Positions 8,227 to 16,725 of a stretch of DNA of 64,000 nt are shown here, one piece after another. Location: the NCBI GenBank assembly GCA_030145345.1, contig JAQYVT010000007.1:1-64000 (forward strand), given 5' to 3'. The position numbers were made by a program, and so were the translations under genes. Origin of the DNA: Desulfobacterales bacterium (GTDB taxonomy: Bacteria > Desulfobacterota > Desulfobacteria > Desulfobacterales > UBA11574). The notes under the pieces were generated by a model that saw only the letters and a program-made list of their open reading frames with translations, was not told the origin of the DNA and ran no database searches. Every line of letters begins with the position of its first letter. Position 1 is the first letter of the stretch.

Positions 8227-9576
8227 CTATTGCACCTCAACCGGCCATATTTTTTTAAACGTGGTTTGAGGGAAAAAGCAATAGGGACATTCCTCGGGCG
8301 GATCTTGTCCATAATGGATGTGGCCGCACATACGGCAGCGCCACGCAGGTATAATTTTTCCTCCGGTGTCTGGTTCCAGAGGATCTTTATCTCTAAATAT
8401 CGGCAGATCTTCGAGGGACGGCATCACCGGTTGATAGGTGTACATGGCATGACCGGAAACAATCATCCGCTGAATTTCACTGGTCCCTTCATATATTCTT
8501 AAAAGGCGAATGTCTCGAAGTAGTTTCTCCAGAGGAAACATTTTGGTATAGCCGTACCCCCCGAGTATCTGAAGGGCTTCATTGACAACTTCCAATGCCG
8601 TTTCGGTTGCGTAAAACTTTGCGATGGATGCGTTTATTGTCGGATCCAGCCCCTTGTCCGATTCCCATGCGGCCTTCCATACCAATAAACGCGCAGTTTC
8701 AACCTTCTGGTACATTTCAGCAATTTTAAACTGAACGGCCTGAAAATCCCCGATCTTGGACCCAAACGCCCTGCGTTTTTTGGCGTAATCGATGGCATAC
8801 TCCATAGCGCTCCGAGCACCTCCGACGCCAAAGGCTCCCACAACCGGACGTGTTCTGGAAAAGGTTTTCATGGCGAGTAAAAAGCCTTCTCCGGGCGGAG
8901 CAAGAACATTTTCTTTGGGGACTCTGACATTTTTAAAATTAAGACCTACGGTATTTGAACAGCGCTGGCCGAGTTTGGGAATTGCCTTGCCTGTCGATAC
9001 ACCTTTCCAGGACTTTTCCACCAGAAAGGCGCATATCCCTTCATGACCGGATTTCGGATCTACCGTAGCAAATACGGAAATATAATCGGCGACACCACCA
9101 TTGGTAATCCAGTATTTGGTCCCGCTTAATATGTAGTCATCACCATCTCTTGTGGCTTCACACCGGATACCGGCAACGTCTGATCCCATGACGGGTTCGG
9201 ATGTGGCAAAACAGATCAGTTTGAATTCTTTTAATAGCTTTGGGAGATATTTCTCTTTGAGCACTTCATTGGTACAAAGGATAAGCGGTTCCATGCCGAG
9301 GGAATTATCGAAAAGCGAGGTGGCAAGACCCGGACAGGCCGCTGCAATTTCCTCGGTCATGATGGCGCCTTCAAGGATCCCGTACTCATTTCCACCATAC
9401 TTCTTGGGTATGTCATTGTTCATCAGGCCTTCATCATATGCCTTTCTTAACACAGACAGCGGAATTTCATCTTTTTCATCGTAGTACCATGCAACGGGCA
9501 ACACCTCTTTTAACGCAAATTCACGTGTTTTTCGTTGAATTTCAAGCTGCTTCGGGGACAAATCAAAATTTAGCAT
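8227..9576 (-). CDS. acyl-CoA dehydrogenase with C-terminal rubredoxin-like domain
   Basis: ACAD signatures (CFATSEPVMGSDVAG, ILGGYGYTKMFPLEKLLRDIRLLRIYEGTSEIQR) followed by WRCRMCGHIHYGQDPPEECPYC. Confidence 0.95.
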   Translation of the reverse strand: MLNFDLSPKQLEIQRKTREFALKEVLPVAWYYDEKDEIPLSVLRKAYDEGLMNNDIPKKYGGNEYGILEGAIMTEEIAAACPGLATSLFDNSLGMEPLILCTNEVLKEKYLPKLLKEFKLICFATSEPVMGSDVAGIRCEATRDGDDYILSGTKYWITNGGVADYISVFATVDPKSGHEGICAFLVEKSWKGVSTGKAIPKLGQRCSNTVGLNFKNVRVPKENVLAPPGEGFLLAMKTFSRTRPVVGAFGVGGARSAMEYAIDYAKKRRAFGSKIGDFQAVQFKIAEMYQKVETARLLVWKAAWESDKGLDPTINASIAKFYATETALEVVNEALQILGGYGYTKMFPLEKLLRDIRLLRIYEGTSEIQRMIVSGHAMYTYQPVMPSLEDLPIFRDKDPLEPDTGGKIIPAWRCRMCGHIHYGQDPPEECPYCFFPQTTFKKIWPVEVQ

Positions 9577-9690
9577 AGGGGCCTCCTCATTACGGGCAAT
9601 GCGTATTTTTCTGCCATGGGTCCAGCATTAAATTAACCCTAACGTTGCACGAACAACGGGGCGGGTATTTTTAGAACAAAACATTATTAT

Positions 9691-9882
9691 TGATGGTTTC
9701 GTAAAAAGTCCGTTTTGCTCGCTCAGTGACCATTTGGGGGCCTTTCAAGCGGTGCTGCTAAATTTCAAGAACTCGTCGCAAGCGCCTCAAACAGCTTGAA
9801 ATTTTTAACGCATCACCGCTTGAAACGCTGGATCCCCAAATGATCAGATATCGCTCACAAAAGACTTTTTACGAGTTCATCA
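9691..9882. repeat. ~192-bp TIR element, TGATGAACTCGTAAAAAGTC family (copy 1)
   Basis: Terminal inverted repeats TGATGGTTTCGTAAAAAGTC / GACTTTTTACGAGTTCATCA; near-identical inverse copy at 32036-32246. Confidence 0.9.
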
Positions 9883-11040
9883 TTATTGGGTCGTAGAAGT
9901 TTTAGAATTCATCAGTTCCATTATTTCCCCGGTATGCTTATCAGCATCATTTTCGCCGAGTTTAACAAGATGGGTCAAGTAGTTCGGATCAAACATGACC
10001 ATGCTCAGCCAATCTGGACTTGATGTCTCCTGGGTGCCGAGCCCCCGGAATAGATACCGAAACATGTAGGGCAATTCCGGCTCAAATCCACCCGCCAATT
10101 CCCCCAGATCCTCTGAAGGACGCATTGCAAAAAGATAGACCACATGTCGGTCATCATGCTGTTCTTCCGGGATCTGTTCGAGCAACTGATTGGTACGCTT
10201 GAGCGTTCGAACATCTTGATCCAGAGCGTCTAAGAAAATAGAATTCATTAAAGTGCCCGCTATTTGGGCCGGTGGCGGATATCCCATACATACGGGTGTG
10301 TTCGCGTCTTCTATGGATCTTAGGTGACGTGTCGATATTGCAAGAATCCGTTTTGCACCGAGATATATGGCCGGCGAAAGCGGCGCTGATTGCCGGATAC
10401 CGCCGTCACCGTACCATGCATTTCCAACTCTAACAGCTGGAAAAAGTAGCGGCAGCGAAGCTGAAGACACAATGTGATCGATGGTAATATCGGTGGCTTC
10501 ACTTCGTCGCCAAGGTCGTTCCCACATTCTAATTTCCTTGCCCATAACCCATGTCACGGCCTGGCCGGTGGCATAGTTGGTTCCGGTGATTGCAAACGCT
10601 TTAAGTTTCCCATGGTGTAAATTTCTACGAATGCCGGCAATCACATTTCCTTGAGGTAAAAGTGTCCTTTGCAGCAGTTCTCGAAGGGGTGTCGAATCCA
10701 ACAGGCTTCTCGCAGATGATTCTTTAGAAATCCCACCGGAGATTAGACGGACCCCCCACCTGAAAACATTTCGGATAAGTTCCCAAGTGTCCACACAAAA
10801 AACCTGATCAACGGAAAGCTTAAGCCATAGTTGTGACAATTCTTCCACAGCCTCAGCAAAGGTGCCCGTATGATTTGCCAGAAAGGCCGCGTTAATCGCC
10901 CCAGCGGAAACTCCGGTGATAATGGGGATATTAAGATCAGGAAAATTCCGGGCAAGGCATCTCAAAAAGCCGACTTGATAGGCGGCTCTCGCTCCGCCGC
11001 CACTTAGAACGAGTGCTAAACCATTGCCATCACCGGCCAT
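9883..11040 (-). CDS. patatin-like phospholipase family protein
   Basis: LVLSGGGARAAYQVGFL, GVSAGAINAAF (GxSxG), DGGIRQSAPLSPAI. Confidence 0.95.
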   Translation of the reverse strand: MAGDGNGLALVLSGGGARAAYQVGFLRCLARNFPDLNIPIITGVSAGAINAAFLANHTGTFAEAVEELSQLWLKLSVDQVFCVDTWELIRNVFRWGVRLISGGISKESSARSLLDSTPLRELLQRTLLPQGNVIAGIRRNLHHGKLKAFAITGTNYATGQAVTWVMGKEIRMWERPWRRSEATDITIDHIVSSASLPLLFPAVRVGNAWYGDGGIRQSAPLSPAIYLGAKRILAISTRHLRSIEDANTPVCMGYPPPAQIAGTLMNSIFLDALDQDVRTLKRTNQLLEQIPEEQHDDRHVVYLFAMRPSEDLGELAGGFEPELPYMFRYLFRGLGTQETSSPDWLSMVMFDPNYLTHLVKLGENDADKHTGEIMELMNSKTSTTQ

Positions 11041-11143
11041 AACATGCGCCCCTGTAAAATAAACGGTATGAATGGATTTTTAAATTTTGACCTTGATATC
11101 TCTTTATGCTATTTAAAACCGTTTATGCTGGTATGTCAATTTT

Positions 11144-11190
11144 GTTTTTGACACCAGTATAGTTCTTTAAAACAAACTGGTGTCAAAAAC
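11144..11190. other. perfect 15-bp inverted repeat in divergent intergenic region
   Basis: GTTTTTGACACCAGT-17nt-ACTGGTGTCAAAAAC. Confidence 0.8.
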
Positions 11191-11335
11191 GCTTCATGTG
11201 TGAATAAATTGTATGATGGAACCTGTTTGAAATCCTTGCCGGACCGAAAGCACTGTGGTCAGACAGCCCCCCGTCTATCAGGGCGAATCGCCTTACTTTT
11301 TTCAAAAGGTCACAAAGAAAAGCAACTCCTAAAAT

Positions 11336-13036
11336 ATGATGAAACAAAAAAATAATATTTCTATGAACCGGCTTTTAACAATTATTCTGCTGATCGTTTT
11401 CCCAATACTTCTTCAGCATGAAGGTTTAGCGGGGGTTACGGATTCACACAGTATCAGAGACCATCTTAAAAAGAGAATTGAATTAAAAAAAACCCAAAAC
11501 AAATTTAGTTGCCGGGGAGAATTAATCTGTGGGGCTTCACTCATTCCGAAATTTTACCAACAGCGAGGATTTTCGCCTGCATGGATTGGAAAAGAAGGAA
11601 TTCTTCCCCAGGCAAGATCCCTGGTTGCAGAGATTGATGGCGCTGATCACGAAGGCTTAAGGCCCGACGACTATCACCGGGCCAATATCGTATCCCTCGT
11701 GACAAAGATCGATGAAAAACAAGCTGTAGGAGAAACGGTCGATGCCCCAATATGGGTAGATCTCGATTTACTCCTGACCGATGCTTTTATGCTTTATAGT
11801 TCACATCTGTTCGCCGGTCGTGTAAACCCGGAAACCATCCATACCGATTGGGTGGTGGTAAATCCAAGCGCGGACTTGACGGATGTTCTCGGGTCCGCAC
11901 TCAATTCGAATCAAATATCAAAAGCCTTAAGAGATCTAGAGCCAATTCATTCCGCATATTTTGAGCTCAAACAATCTTTGGCGCAATACCGAGATATGGC
12001 AAAAAAAGATGACCGGCTTCCCCTGTCGCCCGGAACCAATTTGCGCAAAGGCGATAGAGGCATTTCTGTCCAACGTCTTCGTGAACGGCTCGTTATTCTT
12101 GGCGATCTCGAAGATACCGAAAAAGACCCGGTGGGTTTTTTCGATGACGCCACCGAACGGGCCGTTCTTGGGTTCCAAAAAAGGCATGGATTGAAATCGG
12201 ACGGTATGGTCGGACCCCACACGCTGGAAATTCTGAACATCCCGATTCAACAACGGGTTCGTCAGATAGAACTCAACATGGAACGCTGTCGTTGGATCCC
12301 CCGTGATCTTGGGGATCGATACATTCTTGTGAATATTGCCGATTTTAAATTATCGGTGATTGAAAACCTTCACCGCATGCTGGAAATGCGGGTTGTTGTG
12401 GGAAGACCTTATCGCCGAACGCCGGTTTTCAGTGCAAAAATGACCTACATGGTGATCAATCCATACTGGAACATCCCAACGAGTCTTGTTTTTAAAGATC
12501 TTCTTCCAAAAATTCAAAAAAACGACACCTATTTGGCTCAACAAGGAATTAAAGTTTTTAAAGGCTGGAGCAAAGGCGCACCGGAAATAGATCCGGAAAC
12601 GGTCGACTGGAAGAAAATTGAGCATCAAAACTTCCCTTACAAACTCCGCCAGGATCCAGGGCCACGCAATGCCCTCGGCCGAATAAAATTTATTTTCCCC
12701 AATAGGTTCGCTGTATATCTTCACGATACGCCCGACCGTTCACACTTCAATGAAACACATCGGGATTTTAGCTCCGGATGTATTCGAACGGAAAAACCGG
12801 TCGATCTGGCCCGCTATCTTGTGCGAGACGAGCATCAATGGTCGGAGGAAAATTTATTGGCAGCCATCGAGGCTCGGGAAACAAAGGTCATTGAACTTCG
12901 AAGCCCCATCACCGTCCACTTACAATACTGGACGGCATGGGTGGACGAAAACGGCAGGTTAAACTTTCGCAAGGATATTTATGACCGGGACAGACTGCTT
13001 GATCAAGCCTTGAGAGAACGGATGCCGGGTGTATAA
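11336..13036 (+). CDS. YcbB/LdtD-type L,D-transpeptidase with peptidoglycan-binding domain
   Basis: PG-binding domain LRKGDRGISVQRLRERL...GMVGPHTLEILN; catalytic HDTPDRSHFNETHRDFSSGCIRTEKP. Confidence 0.93.
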   Translation: MMKQKNNISMNRLLTIILLIVFPILLQHEGLAGVTDSHSIRDHLKKRIELKKTQNKFSCRGELICGASLIPKFYQQRGFSPAWIGKEGILPQARSLVAEIDGADHEGLRPDDYHRANIVSLVTKIDEKQAVGETVDAPIWVDLDLLLTDAFMLYSSHLFAGRVNPETIHTDWVVVNPSADLTDVLGSALNSNQISKALRDLEPIHSAYFELKQSLAQYRDMAKKDDRLPLSPGTNLRKGDRGISVQRLRERLVILGDLEDTEKDPVGFFDDATERAVLGFQKRHGLKSDGMVGPHTLEILNIPIQQRVRQIELNMERCRWIPRDLGDRYILVNIADFKLSVIENLHRMLEMRVVVGRPYRRTPVFSAKMTYMVINPYWNIPTSLVFKDLLPKIQKNDTYLAQQGIKVFKGWSKGAPEIDPETVDWKKIEHQNFPYKLRQDPGPRNALGRIKFIFPNRFAVYLHDTPDRSHFNETHRDFSSGCIRTEKPVDLARYLVRDEHQWSEENLLAAIEARETKVIELRSPITVHLQYWTAWVDENGRLNFRKDIYDRDRLLDQALRERMPGV

Positions 13037-13071
13037 TCCGTTCCTATCTTCAGCGCCTCCTGTTGCTGGAT

Positions 13072-13258
13072 AGAAGCCATTTCAAAACCTTCCGATGAGT
13101 GATTTTTGAGTCTTTTGCCCAAAAGCGCTTTCCGATGCAAGGCATAAAATTTGGTGCTGTTTGAGGGCGTTAGCCCGAGTTATACAAATTTAGCACAGCG
13201 AGCTTGGCGCTCGACAAAAGGCTCAAACCAACCAATGAGAAGTTTTGAAACAGGTTCT
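13072..13258. repeat. ~187-bp imperfect palindromic element (element E; ends related to element A)
   Basis: Ends AGAAGCCATTTCAAAACCTTC / GAAGTTTTGAAACAGGTTCT. Confidence 0.6.
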
Positions 13259-13272
13259 AATCATTTTAAATC

Positions 13273-13845
13273 TCACCAGAACCTCACATCTCCGGTATCC
13301 ACGTGTACAAAATCGGACTCGGGATAATACCCCACGCCACCGGCATGCATCCTTTTACAGATATTATTTAACCTTTTCGTATCAAATTCGGGAATCCGGA
13401 TGTCGGCCGCTTTTCCTTGCAGATGCAGACTATTCTTTGCAACGGCTTTGGATTTTCTGCGGAGCATGGTGTTTGTTTCAGATGAACGGTATCCGGAAAT
13501 AATATGGAATCGAGCACCATCGCCGATGGTATTAGAAATGGCATGGAGAAGATCGAGCAGATCTCTATGGATGGACATAATTTTTCCTGAATAATGATCA
13601 CGGAGAATATAATCGATTTTTTTTAAGGCCTTGGGATGATACCGGCCTTGGGAGTAATAACAGACATCAAGCCTTTCATCGGTATGGGTATTATAGAAGG
13701 ACAGCCTCCGTTCCGGAATCAATATGCCATTAATTGAAGCCATTGCAGACATGGGGAATAGAGCACTCACAGCCGCTTGCGCGCCCATTTTTAGAAAATT
13801 GCGACGATCACAATACATTTTTTCAAATTCACTTCTTTTTATCAA
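13273..13845 (-). CDS. DUF882/YcbK-like M15-family murein endopeptidase, Tat signal
   Basis: RRNFLKMGAQAAVSALF twin-arginine signal; ISGYRSSETN, SLHLQGKAADIRI, FVHVDTGDVRFW. Confidence 0.93.
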   Translation of the reverse strand: MIKRSEFEKMYCDRRNFLKMGAQAAVSALFPMSAMASINGILIPERRLSFYNTHTDERLDVCYYSQGRYHPKALKKIDYILRDHYSGKIMSIHRDLLDLLHAISNTIGDGARFHIISGYRSSETNTMLRRKSKAVAKNSLHLQGKAADIRIPEFDTKRLNNICKRMHAGGVGYYPESDFVHVDTGDVRFW

Positions 13846-14314
13846 ATGCTGCTACAGCGAACCCGAACCGATCGAAAAAGCGACTCAATTTTAAAATGAA
13901 CCAACGGGAGTGTAATCGCATCTTTATACTTAAACATCTACATATTATGGATGACATGGATTGTCGCCATGTGATTATCAAAAGAATGGAGGCTTAGTCA
14001 AACTATAAATTCCATATCAGATGGAGACCAAACATGTTGGTCTCGCAACCCATCAATATGATTCTTGATTTCTTAGGGAAACCTTGAAACTCTCGATCTT
14101 TTTCTTCTCCCAAAGGCACACGTATTGGCTTTTCTGGACGGCGATGACCCGCCGGATGGCACCATGGCATAAGTACAACTTATGTGTTGAAATATTATTT
14201 AACTTGTGCTAAAAAGTTTGTGTTCGTGTTTTCCATATTTTTATTCAGGAACCGTATTCCTTCAACCTTTGTCTCCATTTAATCGTCGACTTCTTAAACT
14301 TTTAGGAGGTCTCC

Positions 14315-14716
14315 ATGAAAAACATTGAGACGAATTCCGACCTGCTGAGTGAACCTATTTTGCAACAATCCTCTGAAGACGCATATCAAAATGGAATATT
14401 CGAATCATCTGAAAGGCTGGGCAGTGTTAAACGACAAAGCGCCAAGAATTCAGGCGCCTGCGTATCTTGGGTCGTGGAAAGTGTAGTCTTTCCGGATGGA
14501 ACGGAATTTCGTGGCAAATATAAAGGTTATTTCTATTATGGCACGGTCAGAAATGGAACTTTGACCCTTGACGAAAAAGAATTCATATCGCCGTGCCAGG
14601 CAGCTTTAACCATAACTCGGACCCCCATTGATGGTTGGTTGTTCTGGGATTGCAAATTACCCGAACAGGGGTCATGGATGAATATTTCTGAATTTAAAAA
14701 GCTAAGTCGCTGTTAA
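14315..14716 (+). CDS. small protein with RAMA-like domain
   Basis: FPDGTEFRGKYKGYFYYGTVRNGTLTLDEKEFISPCQAALTITRTPIDGWLFWDC resembles RAMA 'G-el-a-y-G...SPS-AA...GW-fW' pattern; AGGAGG SD upstream. Confidence 0.6.
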   Translation: MKNIETNSDLLSEPILQQSSEDAYQNGIFESSERLGSVKRQSAKNSGACVSWVVESVVFPDGTEFRGKYKGYFYYGTVRNGTLTLDEKEFISPCQAALTITRTPIDGWLFWDCKLPEQGSWMNISEFKKLSRC

Positions 14717-14791
14717 GTGGTCTTATAATTAGGATGGCGGCTTTTATTCACTCCCCTTTCCCCTGGAGGAGAGGCATCTACGGAAGCCCTT

Positions 14792-15763
14792 CTAAAGGAC
14801 ATTTAGCATATCCGTTATCATGAGATATTCAGAATCGGTACCATCATAATCATACGTTGCTTCTTCTCCGATTATTGGAACCAATTTAACCCTTCCACCG
14901 AAAAACTCAGACGTAATATTTTCAACCTCTTTTATACTTAAGTTTTTCCTCAAAAAATATTTTGAATACACATTTGGATATCCCAATCTACGTGTAATTC
15001 GGAATAGCTTTAATTGTACGTTTGGATTAAGGCATTTGCGAAGACCATATGCAGCGTTCACCGTATTAATATTAAAAAAATTGGGATTCGCAGACATCAA
15101 GGAGGAAAGCCGAAACCCCTGCCTGCCGTAACCATCTTTCTTATGGGGAAGCTGGTGCTCCGTGTCATTCACAAGCTTAAGGGGATGTCTGCCGAGTCTG
15201 TCTCTATCTTCTTCAATACATACTGCTGGAAATACGATCGCTGCCGGTTCCTGGTATTTTTGGATGCTATTCAGGAAATCCTCAATAAACTTTTTTGTCG
15301 TCAAGGGGGAATCCGACGCAACAAATAAGGCATGTTTCCGATCCTTGAAAGCGGCGCTGGCTGCATAACCCTTAATTAAATTTCCTGCGATTGAATTCTG
15401 TTTGACCTTGCTTGGTTTAATATTGAAATCTTCAATGATGTTAGAAGGAATCTTTGAGTTCTGGTTCACAACGCAGCACGGCTTCTCGAATGTATTGATT
15501 AAATTGCCCAGCCGCTGCTCAAGAAGCATCTGATGGCCGACAATAATGATGTCATCGATTAAATCACTGGCAAAAAGGTTCTCGAGTGTATATTGTATCA
15601 AAGGTTTGCATTCTTCTTTGCCATCCTTAACCGTTTTAAACTCCCTCAACGGTTTATAGCCCGACTCTATGAACCTTTCGCCATAATTTTCCGCAACGAT
15701 TCTGCTGTACTTTTTTACTTCTCGCTTGTTGTTATATCCTGCCATTAAAATTGCGCTAACCAT
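14792..15763 (-). CDS. MobA-like nucleotidyltransferase family protein
   Basis: MVSAILMAGYN...YKPL, DDIIIVGH, HALFVASDSPLTT, NP-transferase-like layout. Confidence 0.75.
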   Translation of the reverse strand: MVSAILMAGYNNKREVKKYSRIVAENYGERFIESGYKPLREFKTVKDGKEECKPLIQYTLENLFASDLIDDIIIVGHQMLLEQRLGNLINTFEKPCCVVNQNSKIPSNIIEDFNIKPSKVKQNSIAGNLIKGYAASAAFKDRKHALFVASDSPLTTKKFIEDFLNSIQKYQEPAAIVFPAVCIEEDRDRLGRHPLKLVNDTEHQLPHKKDGYGRQGFRLSSLMSANPNFFNINTVNAAYGLRKCLNPNVQLKLFRITRRLGYPNVYSKYFLRKNLSIKEVENITSEFFGGRVKLVPIIGEEATYDYDGTDSEYLMITDMLNVL

Positions 15764-15923
15764 TTCATCACGCTGTTAAATAACCTATAAATTAATATTC
15801 TTGATACGTTTCTATCCAGAAATATTTATGCCCTAAATGGATGCAACTAAAATTAAGAAAATCTATAACAAATTATAACATTTTGCGTTAACGGGGTAAA
15901 TGGATGAATGCGTGGATAAAGAA

Positions 15924-16421
15924 TTAAAGAAATTTATACATGGCAAAGTACAGATCTTTCTGGGTCGGGTTTCCGGTTCTTACGAACCCATGTTTTCTAT
16001 AGAATGCCTCCGAGCTTGGGAATTTGGTTACCTGAACTTCAATTTCCTGAAGACCGGCCGTCCTGAATCGCTCTTCACAGTGCTGATAGATGAGGGCTCC
16101 GTAGCCTTTCCTGCCATATTTCCTGGAAACTTGTATGGTCCTGATAAAGAGTCTGGTCCATTTCTTCATGACCAACGCGCAACCGATTAAATTCCCTTCA
16201 TCAGAAAACAGCAAAACGAGGAACCCCTTTGCGGCCTGTTGCTGAATCTTTTCGGGAGTAGCGAAAGCACACAAAATCTCAAGTTCAGCCTCGCTGTATT
16301 CCCCTTGATTCACAGCCTTGGTATTCTCTTTAATTAATGTTGCGACCAGGTCTGCATCAGAGTCGTTCAGCGATTCTGTCTCTCCGTTCAAATTGTCTAC
16401 GATACGTACCTTCATAGGCAT
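15924..16421 (-). CDS. GNAT-family N-acetyltransferase (start probably the internal MPMKVRIVD)
   Basis: IRTIQVSRKYGRKGYGALIYQHCEERFRTAGLQEIEVQVTKFPSSEAFYRKHGFVRTG. Confidence 0.85.
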   Translation of the reverse strand: MPMKVRIVDNLNGETESLNDSDADLVATLIKENTKAVNQGEYSEAELEILCAFATPEKIQQQAAKGFLVLLFSDEGNLIGCALVMKKWTRLFIRTIQVSRKYGRKGYGALIYQHCEERFRTAGLQEIEVQVTKFPSSEAFYRKHGFVRTGNPTQKDLYFAMYKFL

Positions 16422-16725
16422 AAAAAGTGACAATGATATTCTGGGTGTGGCAAGTAAAAAGCAGATACCCAAAATCAAGCAAATTGTCAATAATCAAATA
16501 AAACTTCTTACAATTTCAAGAGGTTTGGATATATAATATCTGTTTGACCGAGACAGGCTTTTTTGGAAAGGAGAAATCGATAGGACCATCTGGATCGGTG
16601 CGCTCGTGGTCAACAGCGGGATTGATAAAATCCTATAATGTGGTAAACCTTTGGGGGAGCAGATCAGAATCGATAATCGGCCATGAGATATCCGGCTGGA
16701 GAATTCTAAATAGAGGAGATTAATC

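Noticed and set aside
8058-8312. 84-aa minus-strand ORF downstream of the acyl-CoA dehydrogenase
   Set aside because: Overlaps the ACAD 3' end in another frame and runs into repeat-like intergenic sequence (GCTCCCCCCCAAGCGGACGGGG); no family resemblance.
11221-11335. Possible riboswitch upstream of the ldtD-like gene (CAGACAGCCCCCCGTCTATCAGGGCGAATCGCC)
   Set aside because: Could not match c-di-GMP, cobalamin, TPP or Moco riboswitch consensus by eye; Infernal/Rfam scan would be needed.
14080-14165. Moco- or GEMM-like structured leader (GGACGGCGATGACCCGCCGGATGGCACC)
   Set aside because: Some hairpin potential but no convincing family consensus.
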